Assembly (NCBI RefSeq): GCF_003112515.1
Contig: NZ_BEVZ01000007.1
Span: 62,001 to 126,000 of the forward strand
Reading direction: 5' to 3'
Length of the DNA stretch: 64,000 nt
DNA from: Streptomyces fragilis
GTDB lineage: Bacteria > Actinomycetota > Actinomycetes > Streptomycetales > Streptomycetaceae
The notes beneath the pieces were generated by a model. It was not told the origin of the DNA, made no database searches, and saw only the letters and a program-made list of their open reading frames with translations. The translations under genes were made by a program, and so were the position numbers. The stretch's first letter is position 1. Every line of letters starts with the position of its first letter. Positions 51,313-61,349 of this stretch are shown in pieces.

Positions 51313-52011
51313 ATGTCCGGACGTCCGTTGATCGGGGTCAGCACCTACCTGGAGGCAGGGGTGCGGTGGGGCTCGTGGGAGCTGGACGCGGCGCTGCTGC
51401 CGTCCGGCTACCACCGGCTGGTGCAGCAGGCCGGGGGCATCGCGGCGCTGCTGCCGCCGGACGCGCCGGAGCTGGCGGCGGAGGCGGTCGCCCGGCTCGA
51501 CGGCCTGCTGATCGCGGGCGGCCCGGACGTCGACCCCGCGCGCTACGGCGCGGAGCGCGACCCGCGCACGGGGCCGCCGGCGCCGGAGCGGGACGCGTGG
51601 GAACTGGCGCTGGTCGGGGCGGCGCTGGAGGCGCGGGTGCCGCTGCTCGGGGTCTGCCGCGGCATGCAGCTGCTCAACGTCGCGCTCGGGGGCACGCTCG
51701 TGCAGCACCTCGACGGGCACGCCGGGACGCCGGGCGCGTTCGGGCGGCACCCGGTGGCTCCGGTCCCCGGCACCCGGTACGCGGAACTGGTCCCGGAGGT
51801 GACGTCGGTGCCCACCTTCCACCACCAGGCGGTGGACCGGCTGGGCGCGGGGCTGGTGGTCGCGGCGCGGGCGGTGTCCGACGGGACGGTCGAGGCGGTC
51901 GAGCGGCCGGGGCCCGACCTCGTCCTCGGCGTCCAGTGGCACCCCGAGATGGGCACCGACCTCCGCCTCCTCCACGCCCTGGTGCACGCCTCCGCTTTGA
52001 CCCGCGCGTAG
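51313..52011 (+). CDS. Gamma-glutamyl-GABA hydrolase-like (class I amidotransferase)
   Basis: 232 residues of the peptidase C26/PuuD type. The nucleophile elbow is LLGVCRGMQLLNVALGG with Cys, HHQAVDRLGAGLVV holds the substrate region, and LGVQWHPEMGTD gives the His-Glu pair. It hydrolyses gamma-glutamyl-linked compounds, probably the product of the GlnA4/aldehyde dehydrogenase pathway. GGGAGGAGTGCCGT precedes the ATG. Its last codons and stop are repeated in the DNA downstream. Confidence 0.92.
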   Translation: MSGRPLIGVSTYLEAGVRWGSWELDAALLPSGYHRLVQQAGGIAALLPPDAPELAAEAVARLDGLLIAGGPDVDPARYGAERDPRTGPPAPERDAWELALVGAALEARVPLLGVCRGMQLLNVALGGTLVQHLDGHAGTPGAFGRHPVAPVPGTRYAELVPEVTSVPTFHHQAVDRLGAGLVVAARAVSDGTVEAVERPGPDLVLGVQWHPEMGTDLRLLHALVHASALTRA

Positions 52012-52078
52012 GGGGGCCGCGGCCGGGGTGCCCCTTGTTGACGGTGACGCCGGGCCTTGACCCGCGCGTAGGGGGGCC
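51997..52078. repeat. 22-bp direct repeat, exactly 60 bp apart
   Basis: TTGACCCGCGCGTAGGGGGG plus CC occurs at 51997 and again at 52057. The first copy includes the puuD-like stop codon and last residues; the second duplicates them in the intergenic region. The following sequence is GC-rich with several short hairpins (e.g. GGGCAGTGCTGCCC), which may serve as a bidirectional terminator. Confidence 0.8.
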
Positions 52079-52210
52079 TGCGGGCCGGTGCCGCCCGGCC
52101 GTGGACTGCGGGCAGTGCTGCCCGGCCGTGGCTTCGCGGGCGGCACCGCCCGGCCGGGGCGCGCGGGCGGGGACCGCCCCCGTGCCACGGCCGGGGCGCG
52201 CGGCGCGGAG

Positions 52211-53149
52211 TCAGACGCGGGTGAGGGCGAGGAGTTCGCGGGCGGGGCCGACGGGGCGGTGGCCGGCGGGCCAGACGGCGCGGAGGTCGCGGCCGAGCCG
52301 CAGGGACGGGTCCAGCCGCACGGGAACCAGCCGCCGTGCCGCGACCTCCTCCGCGACCGCCAGCTCGCTGACCACCGCGGGCCCCGCCCCGCCGACCGCC
52401 GCCGTCTTGACCGCCGTCGTCGAGGACAGCTCGATCAGCGGCCGGGTGAGCCCGCCCAGCGCGACCTCCAGCACCTGCCGCGTCCCCGACCCCTCCTCGC
52501 GCAGGATCAGCGGCGTGCGGGCGAGTTCCCCGGCCGTCACCGGCTGCCGCCGCCGCGCCCACGGGTGCCCGGGCGCGACGACCACCAGCAGCAGGTCGTG
52601 CGCGACGACCGCCGAGTCCAGCCCCTCCGGCACGCTGAGCCCCTCCACGAACCCGAGGTCGGCCTCGTCGGACCGCACCCGCCGCGCCACCTCCGCCGAG
52701 TTGCCCGCGTGCAGCGAGACCGCCGTGCCGGGCCGCCGCTCGCTCAGCGCGATCAGCCATCCCGGCAGCAGGTACTCGGCGATCGTCATGCTGGCCGCGA
52801 CCCGCAGCCGGGAGTCCCGCCGGTCCTTGAGCGCCTGCGTGCCCGCGTCGAACGCCGCCGCCGCCTCGACCACCTTGCGGGCCCAGTCCGCCACCAGCTG
52901 CCCGGTGTCGGTGAGCCGGGAGCCGCGCGGCGAGCGGTCCACCAGGGCGAGCCCGAGGTGGCGTTCCATCGACCGCACCCGGCTGCTGGCCGCCGGCTGC
53001 GAGACGCCCAGCTCGCGGGCCGCCCGGCCCAGACTTCCCAGCCTGGCCACCGCCAGCAGCAGCTCCAGCGCCCCGAGGTCCGGCACCCGGTGGGCGAGGG
53101 ACCCGGCCACGTAGGAGGCGTCGTGCTGGTCGTCGGGGCGGCTGCTCAT
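52211..53149 (-). CDS. LysR family transcriptional regulator
   Basis: 312 residues. The N-terminal winged helix is LELLLAVARLGSLGRAAREL then GVSQPAASSRVRSMERHLGL. The rest is the periplasmic-binding-like co-inducer domain (LRVAASMTIAEYLLPGWLIA, DLGFVEGLSVPEGLDS). It is divergent from the TDT transporter with a 70-base gap, and TATG-N4-CATA lies in the middle. The inducer is probably the transporter substrate, such as a carboxylate or sulfite. Confidence 0.93.
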   Translation of the reverse strand: MSSRPDDQHDASYVAGSLAHRVPDLGALELLLAVARLGSLGRAARELGVSQPAASSRVRSMERHLGLALVDRSPRGSRLTDTGQLVADWARKVVEAAAAFDAGTQALKDRRDSRLRVAASMTIAEYLLPGWLIALSERRPGTAVSLHAGNSAEVARRVRSDEADLGFVEGLSVPEGLDSAVVAHDLLLVVVAPGHPWARRRQPVTAGELARTPLILREEGSGTRQVLEVALGGLTRPLIELSSTTAVKTAAVGGAGPAVVSELAVAEEVAARRLVPVRLDPSLRLGRDLRAVWPAGHRPVGPARELLALTRV

Positions 53150-53159
53150 AACCTCAGCT

Positions 53160-53171
53160 TATGTCCTCATA
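53160..53171. promoter_or_regulatory. Candidate LysR binding site
   Basis: TATG-TCCT-CATA is a short inverted repeat just upstream of the LysR start and about 50 bases before the transporter ATG. Short dyads with T and A ends are typical of LysR sites, but this one is only four bases per arm. Confidence 0.35.
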
Positions 53172-53219
53172 GGAACGGGCCCTCTGCCCGCCCCGGGGCC
53201 CGCGCCGGAGGCTGGGGAC

Positions 53220-54485
<1,266 letters not shown>

Positions 54486-54514
54486 CCCCGGGCGGGGCGG
54501 GGCGTGAAGGACCG

Positions 54515-55099
54515 CTACCGCGCCCGGTCCTGCGTCGCCTCGATGTGCTCGGCCACCGCGACCACCACCACCCGGGTCCCCGGCTCGGTGGCCCGCCACC
54601 GGTGCCGGACCCCGCCGGTGAGGTAGAGCGTGTCGCCGCGCCCCAGCCGGTAGGCGCGGCCCTCGGCCTCGACCTCCACCGCCCCGTCGGCGACGTACAT
54701 CAGCTCGTCGTTGCGGTGCTGGAACTCGCGCCCCGCGTCGTACTCCCCGCTGATCTCGGTGGCGTGCATCTGGTGGTGCCCGCGCACCAGCGTGCGGGTC
54801 CGGGTCTCCCCCACCGCCGGCGCCGAGCCCTCGCCGCCGAAACCCTCGCCGCGGACCAGGTCGACGCTGCAGGCCGGGTCGGCCGCCGCCAGCAGTTCCA
54901 CCGCGGTGGTCCGCAGCGCGTCGGCGACCTTCTCCAGGGAGCGCTGGCTGGGCCGCGCCCGTTCGTTCTCGATCTGGCTGAGGAACGGCACGGACAGGCC
55001 GCTGCGTTCGGCCACCGCGGCGAGGGTGAGCTCGAGCGCGCGGCGGCGCCGCCGAACGGCCGCCCCCACCCGAAGGGGCTGTTCCTTGTGGTCGCCCAT
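54515..55099 (-). CDS. XRE-cupin transcriptional regulator
   Basis: 194 residues. Residues 10-65 are an Xre helix-turn-helix (VGAAVRRRRRALELTLAAVA, ERSGLSVPFLSQIENERARP, SQRSLEKVADALRTT). Residues 110-185 are a cupin (REFQHRNDELMYVADGAVEV, GRGDTLYLTGGVRHRWRATE) that probably binds a small ligand. The layout is that of PuuR-type regulators, consistent with nearby gamma-glutamyl amine genes, though this link is inferred. Two GGAG motifs precede the ATG. Confidence 0.9.
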   Translation of the reverse strand: MGDHKEQPLRVGAAVRRRRRALELTLAAVAERSGLSVPFLSQIENERARPSQRSLEKVADALRTTAVELLAAADPACSVDLVRGEGFGGEGSAPAVGETRTRTLVRGHHQMHATEISGEYDAGREFQHRNDELMYVADGAVEVEAEGRAYRLGRGDTLYLTGGVRHRWRATEPGTRVVVVAVAEHIEATQDRAR

Positions 55100-55271
55100 C
55101 GCTCCGGCTCCCTCCCTCGCTGCTGTCGGCGCGCGCCCGAGAAGACCCGCGCGTACTCCATGGTGCGGGAAGTCCTGTCGAAGACTTCCTTGACCCCCGG
55201 CCCTCCGGCCAAACAGAACCCGACGGACCGTCACCATCGGTGTCCGCCGCGTGACGGACCGCACGACGAGG

Positions 55272-55305
55272 TCCGACCCCGGCTGCGAGGGCAGCCGGGG
55301 TCGGA
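55272..55305. terminator. Perfect 15-bp hairpin (first of two)
   Basis: TCCGACCCCGGCTGC and its complement pair around a GAGG loop. It is the first of two strong hairpins between the XRE gene and the ABC transporter. Confidence 0.85.
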
Positions 55306-55331
55306 GCGTAGCACTACGTGGCCGTCCGGAT

Positions 55332-55363
55332 CCTCCCCGTGCACGAGACCGTGCACGGGGAGG
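55332..55363 (-). terminator. Perfect 14-bp hairpin after the ABC transporter
   Basis: CCTCCCCGTGCACG and CGTGCACGGGGAGG pair around AGAC, 18 bases after the transporter stop. Together with the neighbouring hairpin it forms a tandem terminator. Confidence 0.88.
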
Positions 55364-55381
55364 CGTCCGGGCCGGCGGCCG

Positions 55382-58012
55382 TCACCCGCCGGAGGTCATC
55401 CGGCCGGGTACGTCCGGGTGTTCCTCGAGCCAGGCCTCGACGGCCTGTGGTTCCTTCCCCTTGCCCCGGCGGACGATCTCCGCCTCCAGCGAGGCGAGCT
55501 CCTCCTCGGACATCCGGAAGCCCTTGATCCAGCCGGCGAGCCTCGGGTACCGCTCGGTGAAGTCCCCGGCGGCGATGGTGTGGATCTTGTTGCCCGCGCC
55601 CCAGGCCTTCTTCGGATCGGCGAGCTTGGTCAGCTCGTACTCGTCGTAGGCCCAGTGCGGCGACCACAGGGTGACCGCCACCGGCTTCTTCTCCGCGTAC
55701 GCGCGCTCGAGTTCGGCGAGCATGGCGGGCGTGGAGCCGTCGACCACCTCGTACTCGTCCTCGAGCCCGTAGGCCGGCAGGACGTCCTTCTTCAGCAGGT
55801 TCATCTCGCCGGTGCCCGGCTCGATGCCGATGATCCGGCCGCCGAACTCGTCGGCACGGCCCCGGAGGTCCCGCATGGAGTCGACGCCCTTGACGTAGGA
55901 GGGCACGGCGATCTCCAGCGAGGTGGGTTCGTACCAGCTGCCGAGGTCGGTCAGGTCGTCCTTGGTCTTCTCCCAGAAGTTGCTCTGGGCGTGCGGCAGC
56001 CAGGCGTCGAAGTTGAGGTCGACGTCACCGCTCGCGAGGCCGGTGTAGACCGGGCCGACGTCCATCTGCCTGAGGTTCATCCGGTAGCCGCGGTCCTCCA
56101 GGACGTGCTTCCAGAGGTGGGTGACGGCGACGTCCTCCTCCCACGGGAACCAGGCGACCTCCAGCGGCCGCCGCGTCTCCGCGTCGCCCTCGCCGCCCTT
56201 CGCGCCCTTCGGGAGCGGGGCCCATGTGTCGACCAGCTCGGGGTGCTCCTTCAGCCACGCCTTGACGGCCTTGTCCTGGTTGCCCTTGCCCGCCGCGTTG
56301 ATCTCCGCCTCGAGCCCGGTGAGCTGCTTCTCGGACATCGAGAAGTCGCGCAGCCAGCCGGCGACGACCGGGTTCTCCTTCGCGTACCCGTCCCGCGCCA
56401 GCGTGTGGATCTTGTCGCCGGTGCCCCAGGCGCCCTCGGGGTCCTTCAGCTTCTTCAGCTCGAAGTCGTTGTAGGCCCAGTGCGGCGACCACAGGGTGAC
56501 GGCGATGGGCTTCTTGGCCTCGTAGGCGCGCTTGAGCTCGGCGAGCATGGCCGGGGTCGAGCTGTCGACCACCTTGTACTCGTCCTGGAGCCCGTAGGCG
56601 GGCAGGACCTTGTCCTTCAGCAGCTCCATCTCGCCCGCGCTGGGCTCGATGCCGGTGATCCTCCCGCCGAACTCGTCGGCGCGGCCCTGGAGATCGGCCA
56701 TGGAGTCGATGCCGTCCAGGTAGGCGGGGACGGCCAGTTCCAGCGAGGTGGGCCCGTACCAGGCGCCCAGGTCCTCCACCTTGCCGCCGTGCTTCTTCAG
56801 GAAGGGGCCGGAGGTGGTGGGCAGCCAGGCGTCGGTCTGGAAGTCGATGTCGCCGCTCGCGAGCGCGGTGTAGAGCGGCGCCACCTCGTACTGCTGCACC
56901 TCGACGTCGAAGCCGCGCTGCTCCAGGACGTTCTTCCACACGAAGGTGGAGGCGACGGCCTCCTCCCAGGTGACGTAGCCGATGGTGACCTTCTTGCCCT
57001 TGCCGACGTCCGCGGCGTCGCCGACGGCCGTGGCGGGGGCGGTACCCGTCCCGCCGACCGCTCCGAGCAGGCCCGCGGTGAGCGCCAGCGCGACCACGCC
57101 GACGCCCGCGACGACCGGTCGCGGCCGGTACGACAGCACCCGGGCGAGCCCGGTGGTGCGCACGGCGGCGGCCGCGCGGCGGCCGAGGGGGGACAGCTCG
57201 CGGCCCAGCGCGGAGGTCATCCGGTCGAGGTACACCGCGAGGATCACGATCGACAGGCCCGCCTCCGCGCCGAGCCCGACGTCGAGCTGCCCGATGGCCT
57301 CGTTGACGGCGCCGCCGAGGCCGCCGGTGCCGACCATGCCGGCGATGGCCGCCATGGACAGGCCCAGCATGATGACCTGGTTGACGCCCGCCATGACGGT
57401 GGGCAGCGCCAGCGGCAGCTGGACGCGCAGCAGCGTGTTGCGGCGGGTGGTGCCGAACGCCTCGGCGGCCTCGACCAGTTCGGGGTCGACCTGCCGGATG
57501 CCCAGCTCGGTCAGCCGGACGGCGGGGGCCACCGCGAAGATCAGGGTGGCGACGATGCCCGCGGGGGCGCCGGTGCCGAAGAAGATGATGGCCGGGATCA
57601 GGTAGACCATGGCCGGCAGGGTCTGCATGAAGTCCAGCACCGGGCGCACCGCGGCGCTCACCCGGTCCGAGCGGGCGGCCCAGATGCCCACCGGCACGCC
57701 CACGGCGAGCGCGATGACGGTCGCCACCAGCAGCAGGGCGAGGGTGGACATGGAGTCGGACCACAGGCCGAGCGCGTCCACGAACGCGAAGCCGAGGAAG
57801 CTGAGCAGACCGGCCGACAGGCCGCGCAGCCGCCAGGCGATCACCGCCAGGATGCCGGTCATGAGCAGCGGCTCCGGCGCCTGCAGGACGGCGTCCAGCC
57901 CGTCCCAGGCGCCCTCGAAGACGGTCTTGCACAGGTCGAAGAACCAGGCCAGGTGCGCGCGGAGCCATTCGACCCCGCTGTCGACCCACTCGCCGAAGGT
58001 GATGCGGGGCAT
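55382..58012 (-). CDS. Betaine-type ABC permease fused to two substrate-binding domains
   Basis: 876 residues. Residues 1-330 are the permease (VIALAVGVPVGIWAARSDRV; the EAA loop ELVEAAEAFGTTRRNTLLRV; and VIMLGLSMAAIAGMVGTGGL). Residues about 340-600 and 615-876 are two OpuAC-type binding domains that align without gaps: each has a TLWSPHWAY box, TSLELAVP/TSLEIAVP, RADEFGGRI and GIEP. In E. coli the permease (ProW) and binding protein (ProX) are separate; a double fused binding domain is unusual. It imports a betaine-like osmolyte. Its start overlaps the ATPase stop by one base. Confidence 0.93.
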   Translation of the reverse strand: MPRITFGEWVDSGVEWLRAHLAWFFDLCKTVFEGAWDGLDAVLQAPEPLLMTGILAVIAWRLRGLSAGLLSFLGFAFVDALGLWSDSMSTLALLLVATVIALAVGVPVGIWAARSDRVSAAVRPVLDFMQTLPAMVYLIPAIIFFGTGAPAGIVATLIFAVAPAVRLTELGIRQVDPELVEAAEAFGTTRRNTLLRVQLPLALPTVMAGVNQVIMLGLSMAAIAGMVGTGGLGGAVNEAIGQLDVGLGAEAGLSIVILAVYLDRMTSALGRELSPLGRRAAAAVRTTGLARVLSYRPRPVVAGVGVVALALTAGLLGAVGGTGTAPATAVGDAADVGKGKKVTIGYVTWEEAVASTFVWKNVLEQRGFDVEVQQYEVAPLYTALASGDIDFQTDAWLPTTSGPFLKKHGGKVEDLGAWYGPTSLELAVPAYLDGIDSMADLQGRADEFGGRITGIEPSAGEMELLKDKVLPAYGLQDEYKVVDSSTPAMLAELKRAYEAKKPIAVTLWSPHWAYNDFELKKLKDPEGAWGTGDKIHTLARDGYAKENPVVAGWLRDFSMSEKQLTGLEAEINAAGKGNQDKAVKAWLKEHPELVDTWAPLPKGAKGGEGDAETRRPLEVAWFPWEEDVAVTHLWKHVLEDRGYRMNLRQMDVGPVYTGLASGDVDLNFDAWLPHAQSNFWEKTKDDLTDLGSWYEPTSLEIAVPSYVKGVDSMRDLRGRADEFGGRIIGIEPGTGEMNLLKKDVLPAYGLEDEYEVVDGSTPAMLAELERAYAEKKPVAVTLWSPHWAYDEYELTKLADPKKAWGAGNKIHTIAAGDFTERYPRLAGWIKGFRMSEEELASLEAEIVRRGKGKEPQAVEAWLEEHPDVPGRMTSGG

Positions 58013-59112
58013 CAGGCGGCCACCTCCCCGGCGCCGGCGTCCGGCCGGCCGCAGTCGGCGCTCCGCGTGGCCTGCCCGGCCTCGTCGGGGTCGACGTCGC
58101 CGATCACGGCGACCAGCCGTTCCTGCGAGACGGTGCCGACCAGTGCCCCGCCGGCGTCCACCACGTCGACGGGGTGACCGGTGCGGGCGCCCAGGGCGCA
58201 CAGCTCGTCGAACGGCGTGTCGGGCGTGGCGGCCGGGCAGCCGCAGGCCGTCTTGCGGCCGCGGGCGGCCGGTTCCATCACGGAGGCGGCGGTCAGCACC
58301 TTGGAGCGGTCGACGTCCCGGGTGAAGGAGGCGACGTACTCGCCCTCCGGGCGGACCAGGATGTCCTCGGCGGTGCCGATCTGCACGATCTCGCCGTCGC
58401 GCATGACGGCGATGCGGTCGCCGAGGCGCATGGCCTCGTTGAGGTCGTGGGTGATGAAGACGATGGTCTTGTGCAGCGTCTTCTGCAGTTCGAGCAGCTG
58501 GTCCTGCATCTCGCGGCGGATCAGCGGGTCGAGGGCGCTGAAGGACTCGTCCATCAGCAGCAGGTCGGCGTCGGTGGCCAGGGCGCGGGCGAGGCCGACG
58601 CGCTGGCGCATGCCGCCGGACAGCTCGTCGGGCCAGGACTTCTCCCAGCCCTCCAGCCCGCACAGGGCGAGCGCCTCGGCGGCGCGCCTCTCCCGTTCGG
58701 CGCGCGGGACGCCCTGGACCTCGAGGCCGTAGGCGGCGTTCTGCAGCACGGTGCGGTGCGGGAAGAGCGCGAAGTGCTGGAAGACCATGCTGATGCGCCG
58801 TGAGCGCAGGGTGCGCAGCTCGGCGGCGGAGAGCGAGGACAGGTCCTGCCCGTCGAAGCTGACGCTGCCCGCGGTGGGTTCCAGCAGCCCGTTGAGCATG
58901 CGCAGCAGCGTGGACTTGCCGGACCCGGAGAGGCCCATGACCACGAAGATCTCGCCCGGCTCCACCGTGAAGGAGGCGTCGACGACGGCGGCGGTGATGC
59001 CGTCGGACCTCAGCTCCTCACGGTCGGCGCCCGCGCGCAGCCGCTCCACGGCCCGCTCGGGTCTTCTGCCGAACACCTTGTAGACGTTCTCGGCCCGCAA
59101 CCTGGATGACAA
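58012..59112 (-). CDS. Betaine-type ABC transporter ATP-binding protein
   Basis: 366 residues from a TTG, seven bases after GAGAGG; no ATG or GTG starts this frame at a better place. It has Walker A VVMGLSGSGKSTLLRMLNGL, Q-loop FQHFALFPHRTVL, signature LSGGMRQRVGLARALA, Walker B LLLMDESFSALDP and the H-switch ITHDLNEAM. The C-terminus has one CBS-like unit (VDVVDAGGALVGTVSQERLV) after a Cys-rich GCPAATP, shorter than ProV/OpuAA's two. It powers the fused permease/binding protein. Confidence 0.92.
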   Translation of the reverse strand: MSSRLRAENVYKVFGRRPERAVERLRAGADREELRSDGITAAVVDASFTVEPGEIFVVMGLSGSGKSTLLRMLNGLLEPTAGSVSFDGQDLSSLSAAELRTLRSRRISMVFQHFALFPHRTVLQNAAYGLEVQGVPRAERERRAAEALALCGLEGWEKSWPDELSGGMRQRVGLARALATDADLLLMDESFSALDPLIRREMQDQLLELQKTLHKTIVFITHDLNEAMRLGDRIAVMRDGEIVQIGTAEDILVRPEGEYVASFTRDVDRSKVLTAASVMEPAARGRKTACGCPAATPDTPFDELCALGARTGHPVDVVDAGGALVGTVSQERLVAVIGDVDPDEAGQATRSADCGRPDAGAGEVAA

Positions 59113-59297
59113 CGTTCAGCCTCTCGTCCTGCCGTCCCGATCCCCGGGCCGTTGGCAACTGCAACGGCCCGGCCAGGACCCGTGCCTGCCCGGGCCCCTT
59201 GGTGACAAACGCCTGTTCAGACCGCCTGCACGGCACGCTCACATTTGTGTCCCGTCCGAGACACTCCCCAACCACGGGTACGGCAAGATGGCGAGGC

Positions 59298-60218
59298 GTG
59301 ACCGGACGACTGATGCTTCTCGACACCGCCTCCCTCTACTTCCGCGCGTACTTCGGCGTGCCCGAATCGGTGAAGGCGCCGGACGGCATGCCGGTGAACG
59401 CCGTGCGCGGGCTGCTGGACTTCATCGACCGGCTGGTCAAGGACCACCGGCCCGACGCGCTGGTGGCCTGCATGGACGCGGACTGGCGGCCGGCCTGGCG
59501 GGTGGAGCTGATCCCCTCCTACAAGGCGCACCGGGTGGCCGAGGAGCGCGAGGGGGGCCCGGACGCCGAGGAGGTGCCGGACACCCTCTCCCCGCAGGTC
59601 CCGGTCATCGAGGCCGTGCTGGACGCCCTGGGCATCGCCCGGGTGGGCGTGGCGGGTTACGAGGCGGACGACGTGATCGGCACCTTCACGGCGCGCGCCA
59701 CCGGGCCGGTGGACATCGTCACCGGCGACCGCGACCTGTTCCAGCTGGTCGACGACGCGCGTGGGGTGCGGGTGCTCTATCCGGTGAAGGGCGTCGGCAA
59801 CCCGCAGATCATGGACGAGGCCGCCCTGCGCGAGAAGTACGGGGTGGACGGCCGCGGCTACGTCGACCTGGCGCTGCTGCGCGGCGACCCGAGCGACGGC
59901 CTGCCCGGCGTCCCCGGCGTCGGGGAGAAGACGGCCGCCAAGCTGCTGGACCGGTTCGGCGACCTGGCGGGGATCATGGCCGCGGTGGACGACCCGGCCT
60001 CCGGCCTGACCCCGGCGCAGCGCCGCCGCCTGGACGAGTCGCGGCCGTACGTGGCGGTGGCGCCGAAGGTGGTGCGGGTGGCCTCCGACGTGCCGCTGCC
60101 CGAGGTCGACACGACGCTGCCCAAGGCGCCGCGGGACCCGGAGATGGTCGAGGCCCTGGGCGCACGGTGGAACCTGGGCGGCTCGCTGCAGCGGCTGCTG
60201 CTCACCCTGGAGGCGTGA
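59298..60218 (+). CDS. 5'-3' exonuclease (FEN/PIN-like, PolA N-domain type)
   Basis: 306 residues from a GTG. It resembles the N-terminal 5' nuclease of DNA polymerase I: LDTASLYFRAYFGVPESVKA, DALVACMDADWRPAWRVELI then PSYKAHR, VGVAGYEADDVIGTFTARAT, DIVTGDRDLFQLV, DPSDGLPGVPGVGEKTAAKL (helix-hairpin-helix with the metal-binding Asp). Such separate nucleases act in Okazaki fragment or repair. An ATG five codons later is also possible. It ends in a 20-base tandem repeat. Confidence 0.9.
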   Translation: MTGRLMLLDTASLYFRAYFGVPESVKAPDGMPVNAVRGLLDFIDRLVKDHRPDALVACMDADWRPAWRVELIPSYKAHRVAEEREGGPDAEEVPDTLSPQVPVIEAVLDALGIARVGVAGYEADDVIGTFTARATGPVDIVTGDRDLFQLVDDARGVRVLYPVKGVGNPQIMDEAALREKYGVDGRGYVDLALLRGDPSDGLPGVPGVGEKTAAKLLDRFGDLAGIMAAVDDPASGLTPAQRRRLDESRPYVAVAPKVVRVASDVPLPEVDTTLPKAPRDPEMVEALGARWNLGGSLQRLLLTLEA

Positions 60219-60261
60219 GCGCGACCCTGGGGGCGTGAGCGCGACCCTGGAGGCGTGAGGG
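60204..60261. repeat. 20-bp tandem repeat across the exonuclease stop
   Basis: Three units of ACCCTGGAGGCGTGAGCGCG (units start at 60204, 60224 and 60244; two vary slightly). The first holds the last codons and the TGA; the copies after it repeat a stop-containing segment that is not translated. This is a post-stop expansion. Confidence 0.85.
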
Positions 60262-60352
60262 AGCGCGGCCGGGGCGGCGGACGGGCGGGGGGCTCGTCGC
60301 GGCAACGCCGGCGACATTCTCGCCGCATCGGACCGTGACCACTGATTCGGTG

Positions 60353-60376
60353 TTAGCTTAGGGGAGCCTAAGCTAA
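60353..60376. promoter_or_regulatory. Iron box (DmdR1/IdeR-type operator)
   Basis: TTAGCTTAGG and CCTAAGCTAA, a perfect 10-base inverted repeat around GGAG, fits the TTAGGTTAGGCTAACCTAA iron-box consensus with a different centre. It lies 18 bases before the siderophore-interacting protein gene. The genome's iron-dependent repressor would bind it and switch the gene off when iron is plentiful. Confidence 0.9.
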
Positions 60377-60394
60377 CTCGCAGGGAGGCCAGTC

Positions 60395-61318
60395 ATGGCA
60401 GCGCGCCCCGTCCGCAAGTCCCCGCCCGTGCCGCATCTGGGACGGGTGATCCGCACCCAGCGGCTCAGCCCGCACATGCAGCGGGTGGTCTTCGGCGGCG
60501 AGGGGCTGTCCGCCTTCGAGGCGGGGACGCACACGGACCACTACGTGAAGCTGGTGTTCCCGGCCGACGGCGTCGCGTACCCCGAGCCGTTCAGCATGGC
60601 GCGGGTCCGCGAGGAGTTCCCCCGGGAGCAGTGGCCGGTCACCCGCACCTACACGGTCCGCGCCTGGGACCCCGGACTGCGCGAGCTCACGATCGACTTC
60701 GTGGTCCACGGTGACGAGGGCCTGGCCGGCCCCTGGGCCCTGCGCGCCCGTCCGGGCGACACCATGCTGATGCTCGGCCCGGGCGGCGCCTACGCCCCCG
60801 ACCCCACGGCGGACTGGCACCTGCTGATCGGCGACGAGAGCGCCCTGCCGGCCGTCGCGGCGGCCCTGGAGTCGCTCCCGGAGGGGGCCGAGGTCCGCGC
60901 GTTCCTCGAGGTCGCCGGCCCGGAGGACGAGCAGAAGATCGACACCGACGCGGAGATCGTCTGGCTGCACCGCGGCGACGCCCCGGTGGGTTCGCTGCTG
61001 GTCGCGGCCGTCGCGTCCATGGAGTGGCCCGCGGGCCGCCCGCACGCCTTCGTGCACGGAGAGGCGGGCTTCGTGCGTGACCTGCGGCGGATGCTGCGCG
61101 TCGAGCGGCAGATCCCCCGTGAGGACCTCTCGGTCTCCGGCTACTGGCGTCTGGGGCACACCGAGGACCGCTGGCAGGCCGCCAAGCCCGAGTGGAACGC
61201 CGCCGTCGAGGCCGAGCAGGAGGGCGCCCCCTCCGCGGGCGCGCCCGCCGCCGCGGCCCCCACCGACGCCGCGCCCGCGCAGGCCTCCGCCCGGGACCTC
61301 GCCCCGGCCGCCGCCTGA
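60395..61318 (+). CDS. Siderophore-interacting protein (ferric reductase-like)
   Basis: 307 residues. The FAD domain spans residues 15-120 (HLGRVIRTQRLSPHMQRVVF, then YTVRAWDPGLRELTIDFVVH, the R-x-Y-[ST]-V flavin motif), and the C-terminal domain includes WHLLIGDESALPAVAAALES and GYWRLGHTEDRW. It reduces ferric siderophores with NADPH to release iron. The iron box immediately upstream gives the regulation. A low-complexity Ala tail ends it. GGGAGG precedes the ATG. Confidence 0.93.
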   Translation: MAARPVRKSPPVPHLGRVIRTQRLSPHMQRVVFGGEGLSAFEAGTHTDHYVKLVFPADGVAYPEPFSMARVREEFPREQWPVTRTYTVRAWDPGLRELTIDFVVHGDEGLAGPWALRARPGDTMLMLGPGGAYAPDPTADWHLLIGDESALPAVAAALESLPEGAEVRAFLEVAGPEDEQKIDTDAEIVWLHRGDAPVGSLLVAAVASMEWPAGRPHAFVHGEAGFVRDLRRMLRVERQIPREDLSVSGYWRLGHTEDRWQAAKPEWNAAVEAEQEGAPSAGAPAAAAPTDAAPAQASARDLAPAAA

Positions 61319-61349
61319 CCGTCCGACCGCACGGAACCCCGCCCCGCCC

